Shown here: in pieces, positions 1-5,918 of the stretch
Layout of the letters: the number at the start of each line of letters is the position of its first letter
Position numbering within the stretch: the first letter of the stretch is position 1
Source: Prevotellaceae bacterium
GTDB lineage: Bacteria; Bacteroidota; Bacteroidia; Bacteroidales; Paludibacteraceae
DNA length: 12,806 nt
Assembly (NCBI GenBank): GCA_031270565.1
Contig: JAISXJ010000161.1
Span: forward strand, 1-12,806
Reading direction: 5' to 3'
Made by a program: the position numbers and the translations under genes
The notes under the pieces: generated by a model
The model's input: the letters and a program-made list of their open reading frames with translations, nothing else
Told to the model about the DNA's origin: nothing
The model's database searches: none

Positions 1-122
1 CTCATAACGACAGTACTATGACCCAAACGCTGCTCTTAACGCCGGCGCATCGGCGCATCGCCCCCCTATTTGATATGGATTTCTGGAATCGGGTGTCCCA
101 GTGACGAAGTCAGGAGAACCGG
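1..122. other. No gene recognised at left edge
   Basis: No coding frame on either strand looks real here. Visible structure is a short direct repeat (CGGCGCAT twice, 43-58) followed by a run of six C at 61-66. It lies just downstream of the DUF4469 stop codon and has no clear hairpin plus T-tract terminator. Confidence 0.5.
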
Positions 123-533
123 TTATTTCACCTCCAGAATCTTATCAAAAATGGCTGTTTGCAAAGAATCATGCCATTGCTTTCCGGCTGGATATTGCGT
201 TGTAATTTCCAGATGATACCTGCCCGACGGCAACGGCGGAACTGTGATAATCAACTCAGACGGATTGTTGGCAATGATTTCTCCGGCTTTTACGTCGGTG
301 TATGAACCGTTGCTTGTGCGCACGAAACAGATGCCATTTTTGGGGTTGTCGCCGGCAATCTTGATATTGTGTCCGGTAATTTTCAGTTGGCTCTCCGGTG
401 TGATAACCCCGTTAAGGCTACCGGTTTTGACATCAATGACCTGAAAAATCTCTGCGCCTCCTCCGGCAACGCCGGTGATGTTACTGTTTACCTGTTTCTG
501 TTCGGAAACGTTGGTGATGGTTGTTTGTCTCAT
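123..533 (-). CDS. DUF4469 Ig-like domain protein, short form
   Basis: Predicted protein of 136 residues. From about residue 30 to the end it resembles the C-terminal Ig-like DUF4469 domain of Bacteroidota: the segments LKITGHNIKIAGDNP, NNPSELIITVPPLPSG and YHLEITTQYP fit what I recall of that family. Members I recall usually carry an HU-like DNA-binding domain before it; here only about 30 polar residues (MRQTTITNVSEQ..., then a VAGGG linker) precede it, so this is a short or N-terminally replaced form. I chose the start at 533 because the alternative upstream ATG at 581 adds a hydrophobic, Phe-rich stretch encoded in AT-rich leader. There is no signal peptide and no lipobox, so a cytoplasmic location is inferred. 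The gene follows a leader of about 350 nt that is shared with the FISUMP gene at 9188-10561. Its function is unknown. Confidence 0.75.
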   Translation of the reverse strand: MRQTTITNVSEQKQVNSNITGVAGGGAEIFQVIDVKTGSLNGVITPESQLKITGHNIKIAGDNPKNGICFVRTSNGSYTDVKAGEIIANNPSELIITVPPLPSGRYHLEITTQYPAGKQWHDSLQTAIFDKILEVK

Positions 534-598
534 AATAATAAAGTGATAAGAATTAAATAATTTAAAATGGATTAATAGCATTATAGAATGAATTTACA

Positions 599-612
599 GG
601 ACATAAATGTCC
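599..612. promoter_or_regulatory. Short palindrome beside C7/A8 tract
   Basis: GGACAT-AA-ATGTCC is a perfect 6-bp inverted repeat with a 2-nt centre, directly abutting a C7A8 run (611-625). It lies between the leader terminator-like hairpin and the DUF4469 start. It could be an operator or chance; nothing beyond the symmetry supports a role. Confidence 0.25.
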
Positions 613-617
613 CCCCC

Positions 618-664
618 AAAAAAAACAACGGCAATCCTTCCTGACATTCCGGAAGGTTACCGTT
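618..664 (-). terminator. Terminator-like hairpin inside the DUF4469 leader
   Basis: Read as minus-strand RNA, arms 664-651 and 641-627 pair over 14 positions (one G-U, one bulged A) around a 9-nt loop, including a perfect CCUUCC/GGAAGG inner stem. The hairpin is followed after one G by eight U (625-618) and then seven G. This is the form of an intrinsic terminator. It lies before the gene, not after it, about 85 nt upstream of the DUF4469 start codon. Either transcription is attenuated here or the upstream part is a free-standing small RNA. The upstream rnhB unit ends at 980, so readthrough from it would also meet this hairpin. Confidence 0.6.
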
Positions 665-870
665 ATATATGTATATGGCAAGGCAACGCAAAGAAACTTC
701 GCGTTGTTAAGCGTAAATCGAAAAGTCTCTAATAAATGATAAGCCCTTGAATACAAGGAGTTAAGGCGAATACGGGGGGGGGCTTTTGTAACGTGCTTAC
801 AAATAGCCGCTTAAACCGTCTAAACTGCAAAAATGATAAATATAGAATGTCTGATATAAACATTTTCTGT
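620..870 (-). repeat. Leader element, copy A (upstream of DUF4469 gene)
   Basis: About 250 nt that align by eye with 10627-10880, in the same orientation relative to the gene downstream. Shared landmarks in plus-strand order are: ACAACGGCAA at the left arm of the terminator-like hairpin; an ATATGTATAT block; an AACGCAAA...ACTTCGCG block; a 28-bp identical block (744-771) that folds as CCUUG-UAUU-CAAGG with flanking pairs; a run of nine G (774-782); CTTTTGTAA; and TTAAACCGTCTAA. I judge it roughly three-quarters identical overall; this was not computed. No frame in it looks coding. The repeat is probably a 5' leader or a small RNA rather than a gene. Confidence 0.75.
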
Positions 871-898
871 TTCTTTTTTCTACGTGCAATATTGGATA

Positions 899-906
899 CA
901 AACACA
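899..906 (-). promoter_or_regulatory. Weak candidate -7 box for the DUF4469 leader
   Basis: Minus-strand TGTGTTTG resembles the Bacteroidota -7 box TAnnTTTG with one mismatch. An A-run (T8 on the plus strand, 913-920) lies just upstream, as at the other candidate promoters here. Its position, about 365 nt before the start, matches the box at 10917-10924 (about 356 nt), which is the main reason to list it. Confidence 0.3.
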
Positions 907-979
907 GAACAGTTTTTTTTAACTTGCCTGTGATTTACTTTCATTTGCGTTTATTCTGCTCAATAGAACTAATAATTTC

Positions 980-1585
980 TCAGATTTCCGAGATAGGAAT
1001 GTTACGCAGGTGATATCCTTTCCGATGATATGGCGAGACTCCCAGCATTGCAACGATACAACGATGATATTGTGTCGGATAGCCCTTATTCTCTTGCAAT
1101 TCGTAAATAGGATATTCTTTATGAAGCTGTTTCATATAGTCATCCCGATGCGTTTTAGCCAGTACCGAAGCCGCAGCTATGGAAAGATATTTGGCATCGC
1201 CCTTAACGATAGTGGTATAAGGAATTGATTTGTAGGGATTAAACTGATCGCCATCAATGATAAGATGCTCCGGACAGATTTTAAGTTTTTTAATGGCACG
1301 GTGCATGGCCAAAATGGAGGCATTCAAAATGTTATGTTCGGAAATTTCCTCTTCATTTGCTATCCCGACACCCCATGCCAAAGCTTTCTCTTCAATAACA
1401 AGACGCAAATCGCTGCGTACAGAAGCAGAAAGTTGCTTGCTGTCATTCAGTTTTGGACAATCAAAGTTCGGTGGCAAAATTACTGCTGAAGCAAACACAG
1501 GACCCGCGAGCACACCTCCTCCTGCCTCATCACAACCGGCTTCGAGACACTTAGAGAGGTAATGAGAATGCAATTTTTTTTTCAT
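980..1585 (-). CDS. rnhB: Ribonuclease HII
   Basis: Protein of 201 residues, the normal length for the family. RNase HII cuts 5' of ribonucleotides embedded in duplex DNA, starting ribonucleotide excision repair in the cytoplasm. The four catalytic acidic residues are in place: D19 and E20 in CDEAG, D111 in LIIDGD, and D130 in VKGDAKYLSIAAASVLAK. NDSKQL (47-52) and the C-terminal HRKGYH are also typical. The oddity is residue 23: the family GRG motif reads GGG (codon GGA), losing the arginine normally next to the RNA-DNA junction. The start ATG at 1585 is the only sensible one, with an A/T-rich upstream region. It is the third gene of a unit, 27 nt after the glutaminyl cyclase stop, so co-transcription is likely. 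Confidence 0.93.
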   Translation of the reverse strand: MKKKLHSHYLSKCLEAGCDEAGGGVLAGPVFASAVILPPNFDCPKLNDSKQLSASVRSDLRLVIEEKALAWGVGIANEEEISEHNILNASILAMHRAIKKLKICPEHLIIDGDQFNPYKSIPYTTIVKGDAKYLSIAAASVLAKTHRDDYMKQLHKEYPIYELQENKGYPTQYHRCIVAMLGVSPYHRKGYHLRNIPISEI

Positions 1586-1612
1586 GATAAAGATATAAAG
1601 TAAACTAAAAAT

Positions 1613-2599
1613 TTAATTATTGAGACCACACAACACCGTTTGTCCAACAGCATAAAGCGTATTGCGGTCGATGTTGTGCATATCGTCGTGCGTTGTGTGC
1701 CAGTAATCGCCAAAACCTGTGGACGATGTCGGTAGTTGCTGGATAATGTCAATACACGGAATACCGGCAAGCTGATTGATAAAAAGATGGTCATCGGTGA
1801 TTGCAGACCCCTGTTCGGGCACAAAATAGTTATCGAATCCCAGATTTTGCGCTATTTCCCAAATCCGTTCCACCACCTGTGGCGCATATCTGAGCGACAC
1901 CTGTTCCTTGAAAAACCGTGCGCCGCGAGCGCCAACCATATCCAGCAAAATCCCATACTGTGCCTGATAGCGCTCTTTCTTTGCCCTTTGTGCCCACGCC
2001 TGCGAACCGATGCACCACGCATCGGCAATATGTCTGCCGGTATAAAATTGCGGCGCACCATAATCTTCCACATCAAAAAATACGATGTCTAAACCAAGAT
2101 TTTCCGGTAACTCATCCAAATGCCGTGCTACCTCAAGCAGAACGCCAACGCCGCTTGCGCCATCATTCGCACCGAGAACAGGCGTTTGGCGCTTTGCTTC
2201 GTCTGCATCATAGTCAGCGAAAGGACGCGAGTCCCAGTGTGCACAAAGTAAAATGCGCTGCACGGCTGACGGATTAAATTTCCCAATAATATTTTTAATG
2301 GCGATAGATTCGCCATTGTAGAGCGTGCCTTTATCGTGTTGAAATTCGGCAGTAGCGCCAAACCGTTCCAGTGTATTTTTGAGATAATCGGCACAGGCGG
2401 CATGGGCATCACTGCCCGGAACACGCGCTCCGAATTTTACCTGCGTTTCGATATAATGATAGGCAGAATCAGCATTAAAGACTGGGGTATGCGATGGGGG
2501 TGTGCGTTTTTTGTCCGAAGAACGGGCGTTTGGTTCGCAACCACCTGCGAGAATGACTCCTGTAAGGATGAGAGTTATTAATATAATTGGTTTAGTCAT
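1613..2599 (-). CDS. Type II glutaminyl cyclase, M28-fold lipoprotein
   Basis: Protein of 328 residues. It begins with a lipoprotein signal (LILTGVILAGG then C21), so it is probably anchored on the periplasmic side of a membrane. The fold is the M28 zinc-peptidase type, but the motif set fits animal-type glutaminyl-peptide cyclotransferases, which convert N-terminal Gln to pyroglutamate. These enzymes are known from Porphyromonas and relatives. Motifs: AHWDSRPF (120-127), GANDGASGVG with D146, FFDVEDYG with E178 and D179, LLDMVGA with D220, ITDDH (267-271) and YWHTTHDD with H301. By family analogy D146, D179 and H301 bind zinc and E178 is catalytic. I chose the ATG at 2599 because it gives a clean signal peptide; a longer reading from 2656 does not. 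This start overlaps the stop of the preceding gene by 8 nt, suggesting translational coupling. M28 aminopeptidase is the alternative. Confidence 0.87.
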   Translation of the reverse strand: MTKPIILITLILTGVILAGGCEPNARSSDKKRTPPSHTPVFNADSAYHYIETQVKFGARVPGSDAHAACADYLKNTLERFGATAEFQHDKGTLYNGESIAIKNIIGKFNPSAVQRILLCAHWDSRPFADYDADEAKRQTPVLGANDGASGVGVLLEVARHLDELPENLGLDIVFFDVEDYGAPQFYTGRHIADAWCIGSQAWAQRAKKERYQAQYGILLDMVGARGARFFKEQVSLRYAPQVVERIWEIAQNLGFDNYFVPEQGSAITDDHLFINQLAGIPCIDIIQQLPTSSTGFGDYWHTTHDDMHNIDRNTLYAVGQTVLCGLNN

Positions 2600-3140
2600 C
2601 GACCTGCGTGTCTGGGAGATTATCAGATTCTTTAAACCAGCCTGCATACATGGCATAGTCGTGGGCGATGCGCTGATTCATTTCGCGACTCTGTTCTGCG
2701 GCAACTGCTTTGACCCTTTTTGCCGGAACACCCGCCCAAATAGTATTTGGTTCAATCACCGTTCCGGTCAACACAAGCGCATTTGCCGCCACGATAGCGC
2801 CGTGCCCAACAATCACGTGGTCGAGAAGCGTAGCGCCCATACCGATAAGGGCGTAATCTTCAATGGTCGCACCGTGTACAATAACATTATGCCCGATTGA
2901 TACATAATCGCCGATATGCACTTGTGATTTTTGATAGAGCGTATGCAGCACCGCTCCGTCTTGTATATTCACGTGATTACCAATGCGAATAGCATTAACG
3001 TCGCCGCGCAACACGGCATTAAACCAGATGCTGCACCCATCGCCAATGACAACATCGCCAATGATTGTGGCATTATCTGCCAGAAAACAATCTTTTCCAA
3101 TTTGGGGAATAAAACCGCGCACCGTTTTTATAAGCGCCAT
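2592..3140 (-). CDS. Gamma-carbonic-anhydrase-like hexapeptide protein
   Basis: Protein of 182 residues with a left-handed beta-helix of hexapeptide repeats (IIGDVVIGDGCSIW, IRIGNHVNIQDGAVLH, VHIGDYVSIGHN, AIVAANALV). The gamma-CA residues are visible: R45 and D47 in LRGDV, Q60-D61, and the three histidines H66, H84 and H89 that bind metal between subunits of a trimer. These match the YrdA/PaaY/CaiE group. Members may hydrate CO2 or may have other or no activity, so the substrate cannot be assigned. The conserved AGVPAK loop (about residues 136-141) and a C-terminal helix complete the protein. It is the first gene of a three-gene unit with the glutaminyl cyclase and rnhB, behind a TATCTTTG box 40 nt upstream. 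Confidence 0.88.
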   Translation of the reverse strand: MALIKTVRGFIPQIGKDCFLADNATIIGDVVIGDGCSIWFNAVLRGDVNAIRIGNHVNIQDGAVLHTLYQKSQVHIGDYVSIGHNVIVHGATIEDYALIGMGATLLDHVIVGHGAIVAANALVLTGTVIEPNTIWAGVPAKRVKAVAAEQSREMNQRIAHDYAMYAGWFKESDNLPDTQVDD

Positions 3141-3179
3141 AATAAGAATCTGTTAATAAAAAGTGGATTAATAATGGCG

Positions 3180-3187
3180 CAAAGATA
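3180..3187 (-). promoter_or_regulatory. Candidate -7 box for the gamma-CA/QC/rnhB unit
   Basis: Minus-strand TATCTTTG fits TAnnTTTG exactly and lies 40 nt before the gamma-CA start codon. The sequence just upstream on the minus strand is A-rich. I see no convincing -33 TTG at the usual distance. Confidence 0.5.
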
Positions 3188-3405
3188 GTTCTTTTCATAA
3201 TAGCGAAAACGCTTTGCTTACAAATTCTGATAAAGTATCGGCTTATTGCTTTAAATAGATGGTTATTAGTTGATTATTCTTTTGAATCAGAAATATTTTT
3301 ATCATGAAAACAGTTTTATTAAGCCTGAATATCTTAAAAAAAGCGCTTTTTGGAACTTTTTATATCTTCTAAACCGACAAATAATGACATTTTCACTTGA
3401 ATAAA

Positions 3406-3504
3406 ATGAACGCCATCGGCGTTTTCTTGCTTGGCGCAGCCTTCGGGCTACGTTGTGTTAAAGCAAATGTTCCTGCATTTGACTTCTCAGGCGTTTGCCT
3501 ATAG
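3406..3504 (+). other. Doubtful 32-residue ORF, possible FISUMP relic
   Basis: ATG to TAG on the plus strand encodes a short, hydrophobic, Cys-containing peptide with the segment FGLRCVK. That resembles the C-terminus of FISUMP proteins, compare LGVRCVK at the end of the gene at 9188. Its first 18 nt coincide with the AACGCC/GGCGTT hairpin, and a GC-rich hairpin follows 7 nt after the stop. It may be a decayed FISUMP 3' end, a tiny gene, or chance. I favour relic or chance. Confidence 0.2.
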
Positions 3505-3510
3505 TTGCGT

Positions 3511-3554
3511 CACAAGCAAAGCCCCCGCTTCCGGAGGCTTCTTAGTTGCTTGTG
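3511..3554 (-). terminator. Nested hairpin downstream of the BadF-type kinase
   Basis: Outer perfect 9-bp arms CACAAGCAA (3511-3519) and TTGCTTGTG (3546-3554) enclose an inner stem AAGCCCCCG/CGGAGGCTT whose single C-A mismatch becomes a G-U pair on the minus strand. It starts 43 nt after the kinase stop codon. The tail on the minus strand is only moderately U-rich. The inner core is nearly the same as that of the terminator at 9140-9176. Confidence 0.55.
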
Positions 3555-3596
3555 CATCAGGATGGAGATATTGCTCCCCCGAAACAAATACGATGA

Positions 3597-4433
3597 CTAT
3601 CTTCTGTGACAGGCAATCAATCCTTCCATCGGCGAGAGCATAATCTCGCCAATGGTTATGCCAACCTCCTCGGCGGCAACCTCTATGACATCGCGAAAAT
3701 AGTACCCGATCGACCCGACCACGCCGATAGGCATCTTGTCAAAGTCGGGATACTGCATCACGTTGCGGGTGAAAAACTCCGTAAAACTATCAAAGACCAT
3801 GTTATATATCGAAGGCTCGGCAAGATGCTCCCGCATAAACGGCACGAACTGCGCGAGGAAACGATTGGGGAACGGTTGCCGATAGACGCCCTCGAGAATT
3901 TCGGCAGGGGAAAGATGGCTGACCTTGAGAAACTTGTCCCGTAGCTTCTCCGGTAACTGATTCTTCAGACAATCCGCTATAAACTTCCGCCCCAGCACAG
4001 CCCCGCTTCCCTCGTCGCCAAGAATAAAGCCCAACGGCGACACCTGCTGTCTTATCTGTTCGCCGTCGTAATAGCAGGAGTTTGAGCCTGTCCCCAAGAT
4101 GCAGGCGATGCCCGCACGCTGTCCTAACAGCGCCCTGGCAGCGCCAAGCAAATCGGAATGGACGGAAATATTAGCCTTCGGCAAGACCGTCGCGATGGCG
4201 TTACCTACAAACGACTGCTTTTCGGCAACACAACCGGCGCCATAGAAGAAGACATCCGTAATCGCCTCCGGCGCAACCTTGCCGGACAACGCGCCGACAA
4301 CCACCGACGCAATCTGCGCCGACGTCTGATAGAACGGGTTAATGCCGTCGGTGCGCAGAGTGCGCGAAGTGTTGTCGGGCGACAGAAAACACCATTCTGT
4401 CTTGGTTGAACCACTGTCTGCAATGAGTATCAC
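3597..4433 (-). CDS. BadF/BadG-type ATPase, probable N-acetylhexosamine kinase
   Basis: Protein of 278 residues in the BadF/BadG/BcrA/BcrD branch of the ASKHA (actin-like ATPase) superfamily, the branch that includes N-acetylglucosamine kinases. Motifs: phosphate-1 loop DSGSTKTEW (6-14), a central ILGTGSNSC nucleotide-binding loop, LGDEGSGAVLG (substrate and hinge region), and GVVGSIGYYF near the C-terminus as the adenosine motif. It is cytoplasmic, with no signal peptide. Phosphorylation of an amino sugar is inferred; the exact sugar is not visible. The start is GTG at 4433: the frame opens only at the aldolase stop codon (same reading frame, 21 nt upstream) and contains no in-frame ATG before DSGST. 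It is tightly spaced behind fba and therefore likely co-transcribed, which fits a role in feeding sugars to glycolysis. Confidence 0.85.
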   Translation of the reverse strand: MILIADSGSTKTEWCFLSPDNTSRTLRTDGINPFYQTSAQIASVVVGALSGKVAPEAITDVFFYGAGCVAEKQSFVGNAIATVLPKANISVHSDLLGAARALLGQRAGIACILGTGSNSCYYDGEQIRQQVSPLGFILGDEGSGAVLGRKFIADCLKNQLPEKLRDKFLKVSHLSPAEILEGVYRQPFPNRFLAQFVPFMREHLAEPSIYNMVFDSFTEFFTRNVMQYPDFDKMPIGVVGSIGYYFRDVIEVAAEEVGITIGEIMLSPMEGLIACHRR

Positions 4434-4454
4434 GGGAGAATGTTTAAAGGGTGA

Positions 4455-5453
4455 TTATTCTGCCTTGCCGGCGCTGCCCAAAACCTGTTCCACCTTATGT
4501 GTATAAAGCTTTTTCAGTTCCTCTCTGGCAGGTCCCAAATATTGGCGCGGGTCGAACTTGTCGGGATTTTCGTCAAAGAACTTCCGCACGGCGGCAGTCA
4601 TTGCCAGACGTCCGTCGGAATCGATGTTTACCTTGCAAACCGCCGACCGGGCAGCCTCGCGCAACTGGTCTTCGGGAATCCCGATAGCGTCTTTGAGGCG
4701 TCCGCCGTGCTCGTTGATAGTCTTCACATACTCCTGCGGCACGGACGACGAGCCGTGTAGAACGATAGGGAATCCCGGGATGCGTTCCTCAATCTCCTTG
4801 AGAATGTCGAACCGCAACGGCGGCGGCACCAGAATACCATTAGCGTCGCGGCTGCATTGTTCGGGGGTGAATTTATTGGCGCCGTGCGACGTCCCAATGG
4901 ATATTGCCAGCGAATCGACACCCGTACGGCTCACAAAATCGACAACCTCGTCGGGTTGCGTGTAGTGGCTGTGTTCCGACGATACCTCATCCTCGACGCC
5001 CGCCAGCACGCCAAGCTCTCCCTCTACGGTTACATCAAACAAGTGGGCGTACTCCACCACTTTGCGCGTCAGGGCGATATTCTCCTCATACGGCAGATGC
5101 GACCCGTCAATCATCACCGACGAAAAACCCATATCAATGCAACTCTTACAGAGTTCAAACGTATCGCCGTGGTCGAGGTGTAACGTTATCTGGGGCTTTT
5201 CCCAGCCAAGTTCCTTGGCATATTCCACTGCCCCCTGCGCCATATAACGCAACAGCGTTTGATTGGCATATTTTCGTGCGCCGCTCGATACCTGCAAAAT
5301 AACAGGCGATTTGGTCGCAGCACAAGCCGAAACAATCGCCTGCATCTGCTCCATATTGTTAAAATTAAACGCGGGAACGGCGTATCCGCCTTTGATTGCG
5401 CCCTTGAACATATCACGGGTGTTGACTAAACCTAAATCTTTGTAGTTTACCAT
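4455..5453 (-). CDS. fba: Class II fructose-1,6-bisphosphate aldolase
   Basis: Protein of 332 residues. It cleaves fructose-1,6-bisphosphate to glyceraldehyde-3-phosphate and dihydroxyacetone phosphate (glycolysis) and catalyses the reverse in gluconeogenesis; cytoplasmic. Class II zinc residues are present: HLDHGD (92-97) with catalytic D94 and zinc ligand H95, E144-G-E-L-G and AGVED, ISIGTSHG with zinc ligand H190, VLHGSSSVP with H233, and the phosphate/substrate loop KVNIDSD (274-280). The length and the long insert with DAIGIPEDQL fit the larger class II aldolases common in Bacteroidota. The ATG at 5453 precedes the typical N-terminus VNYKDLGLVNTRDMF. It is first in a pair with the BadF-type kinase, behind a TACCTTTG box at 5537-5544. 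Confidence 0.95.
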   Translation of the reverse strand: MVNYKDLGLVNTRDMFKGAIKGGYAVPAFNFNNMEQMQAIVSACAATKSPVILQVSSGARKYANQTLLRYMAQGAVEYAKELGWEKPQITLHLDHGDTFELCKSCIDMGFSSVMIDGSHLPYEENIALTRKVVEYAHLFDVTVEGELGVLAGVEDEVSSEHSHYTQPDEVVDFVSRTGVDSLAISIGTSHGANKFTPEQCSRDANGILVPPPLRFDILKEIEERIPGFPIVLHGSSSVPQEYVKTINEHGGRLKDAIGIPEDQLREAARSAVCKVNIDSDGRLAMTAAVRKFFDENPDKFDPRQYLGPAREELKKLYTHKVEQVLGSAGKAE

Positions 5454-5536
5454 AATTGTTTATAATTGATTTTTTGAATAAAATAATACGACGAAAAACA
5501 GAATGGACAATTGTTTATCTCTCTGTTTTCTGGGGA

Positions 5537-5544
5537 CAAAGGTA
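5537..5544 (-). promoter_or_regulatory. Candidate -7 box of fba
   Basis: Minus-strand TACCTTTG matches TAnnTTTG, 83 nt before the aldolase start. Directly upstream on the minus strand lies an A8 run preceded by TATTCACTAA, the same order as at 10917-10942. No clear -33 TTG is seen. Confidence 0.55.
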
Positions 5545-5624
5545 CGCCTTTTTTTTAGTGAATAGTTAGTAGAGTGTAGTTATTAGTTTTCAGTTGCGAG
5601 AAGAAGGATTAAGTTTATCCGCGA

Positions 5625-5918
5625 TTAGTCAGTACATCGGGCGGCATAGAAAAAAAAATATACGATGAATAAAAAAACAAACAAATAAAAATTTATTAAC
5701 CTGTCAACTTTTTTCAGGACGAGACATACTGTTGACACGTGTATTACTTTATTTAATAAATGATGTTTTCCATATTGCTTCATCCATGTTTGAATTGTAG
5801 ATCCTCCTTTTATCCCGTAACGACTGCGGGCTTCATTGATACTCAAACCGTCGCGCTCGATGGATTCAATGACACTCTGCTTAAAGCAAATACTGTACCG
5901 ATAACTCTTTTTCTGCAT
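5625..5918 (-). pseudogene. Truncated IS3-type transposase subunit A (helix-turn-helix)
   Basis: The first about 62 residues (5918 to 5733) resemble the OrfA helix-turn-helix protein of IS3-family elements in Bacteroidota: YRYSICFKQSVIESIE, then GLSINEARSRYGIKG, then STIQTWMKQYGKHHLLNK. After HVSTV the similarity stops abruptly at a second copy of the element-end-like sequence. The remaining 35 residues, rich in Phe, Tyr and Ile, are readthrough of AT-rich spacer. The coiled-coil/leucine-zipper end of OrfA and all of OrfB (the DDE catalytic subunit) are absent, so it cannot be an active transposase. Confidence 0.75.

Larger units (their letters stand above)
3141..3596. other. 455-nt spacer between two minus-strand units
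   Basis: Contains the -7 box at 3180-3187, an AT-rich stretch (3230-3400) with no structure I can name, a compact hairpin AACGCC-ATC-GGCGTT at 3409-3423 with T-rich sequence on both strands, a doubtful 32-codon ORF (3406-3504), a UUCG-loop mini-hairpin (3438-3449) and a nested hairpin at 3511-3554. The hairpins sit where transcription from the aldolase/kinase unit should end. Confidence 0.6.

Noticed and set aside
562..944. Two minus-strand frames of 64 and 71 codons in the leader
   Set aside because: They overlap the repeated noncoding element, are rich in Phe/Cys/Lys typical of translated AT-rich spacer, and are not conserved between copies A and B.
3431..3643. 70-codon plus-strand frame near the kinase end
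   Set aside because: It crosses the nested hairpin and the 3' end of the kinase gene in antisense and resembles no family.
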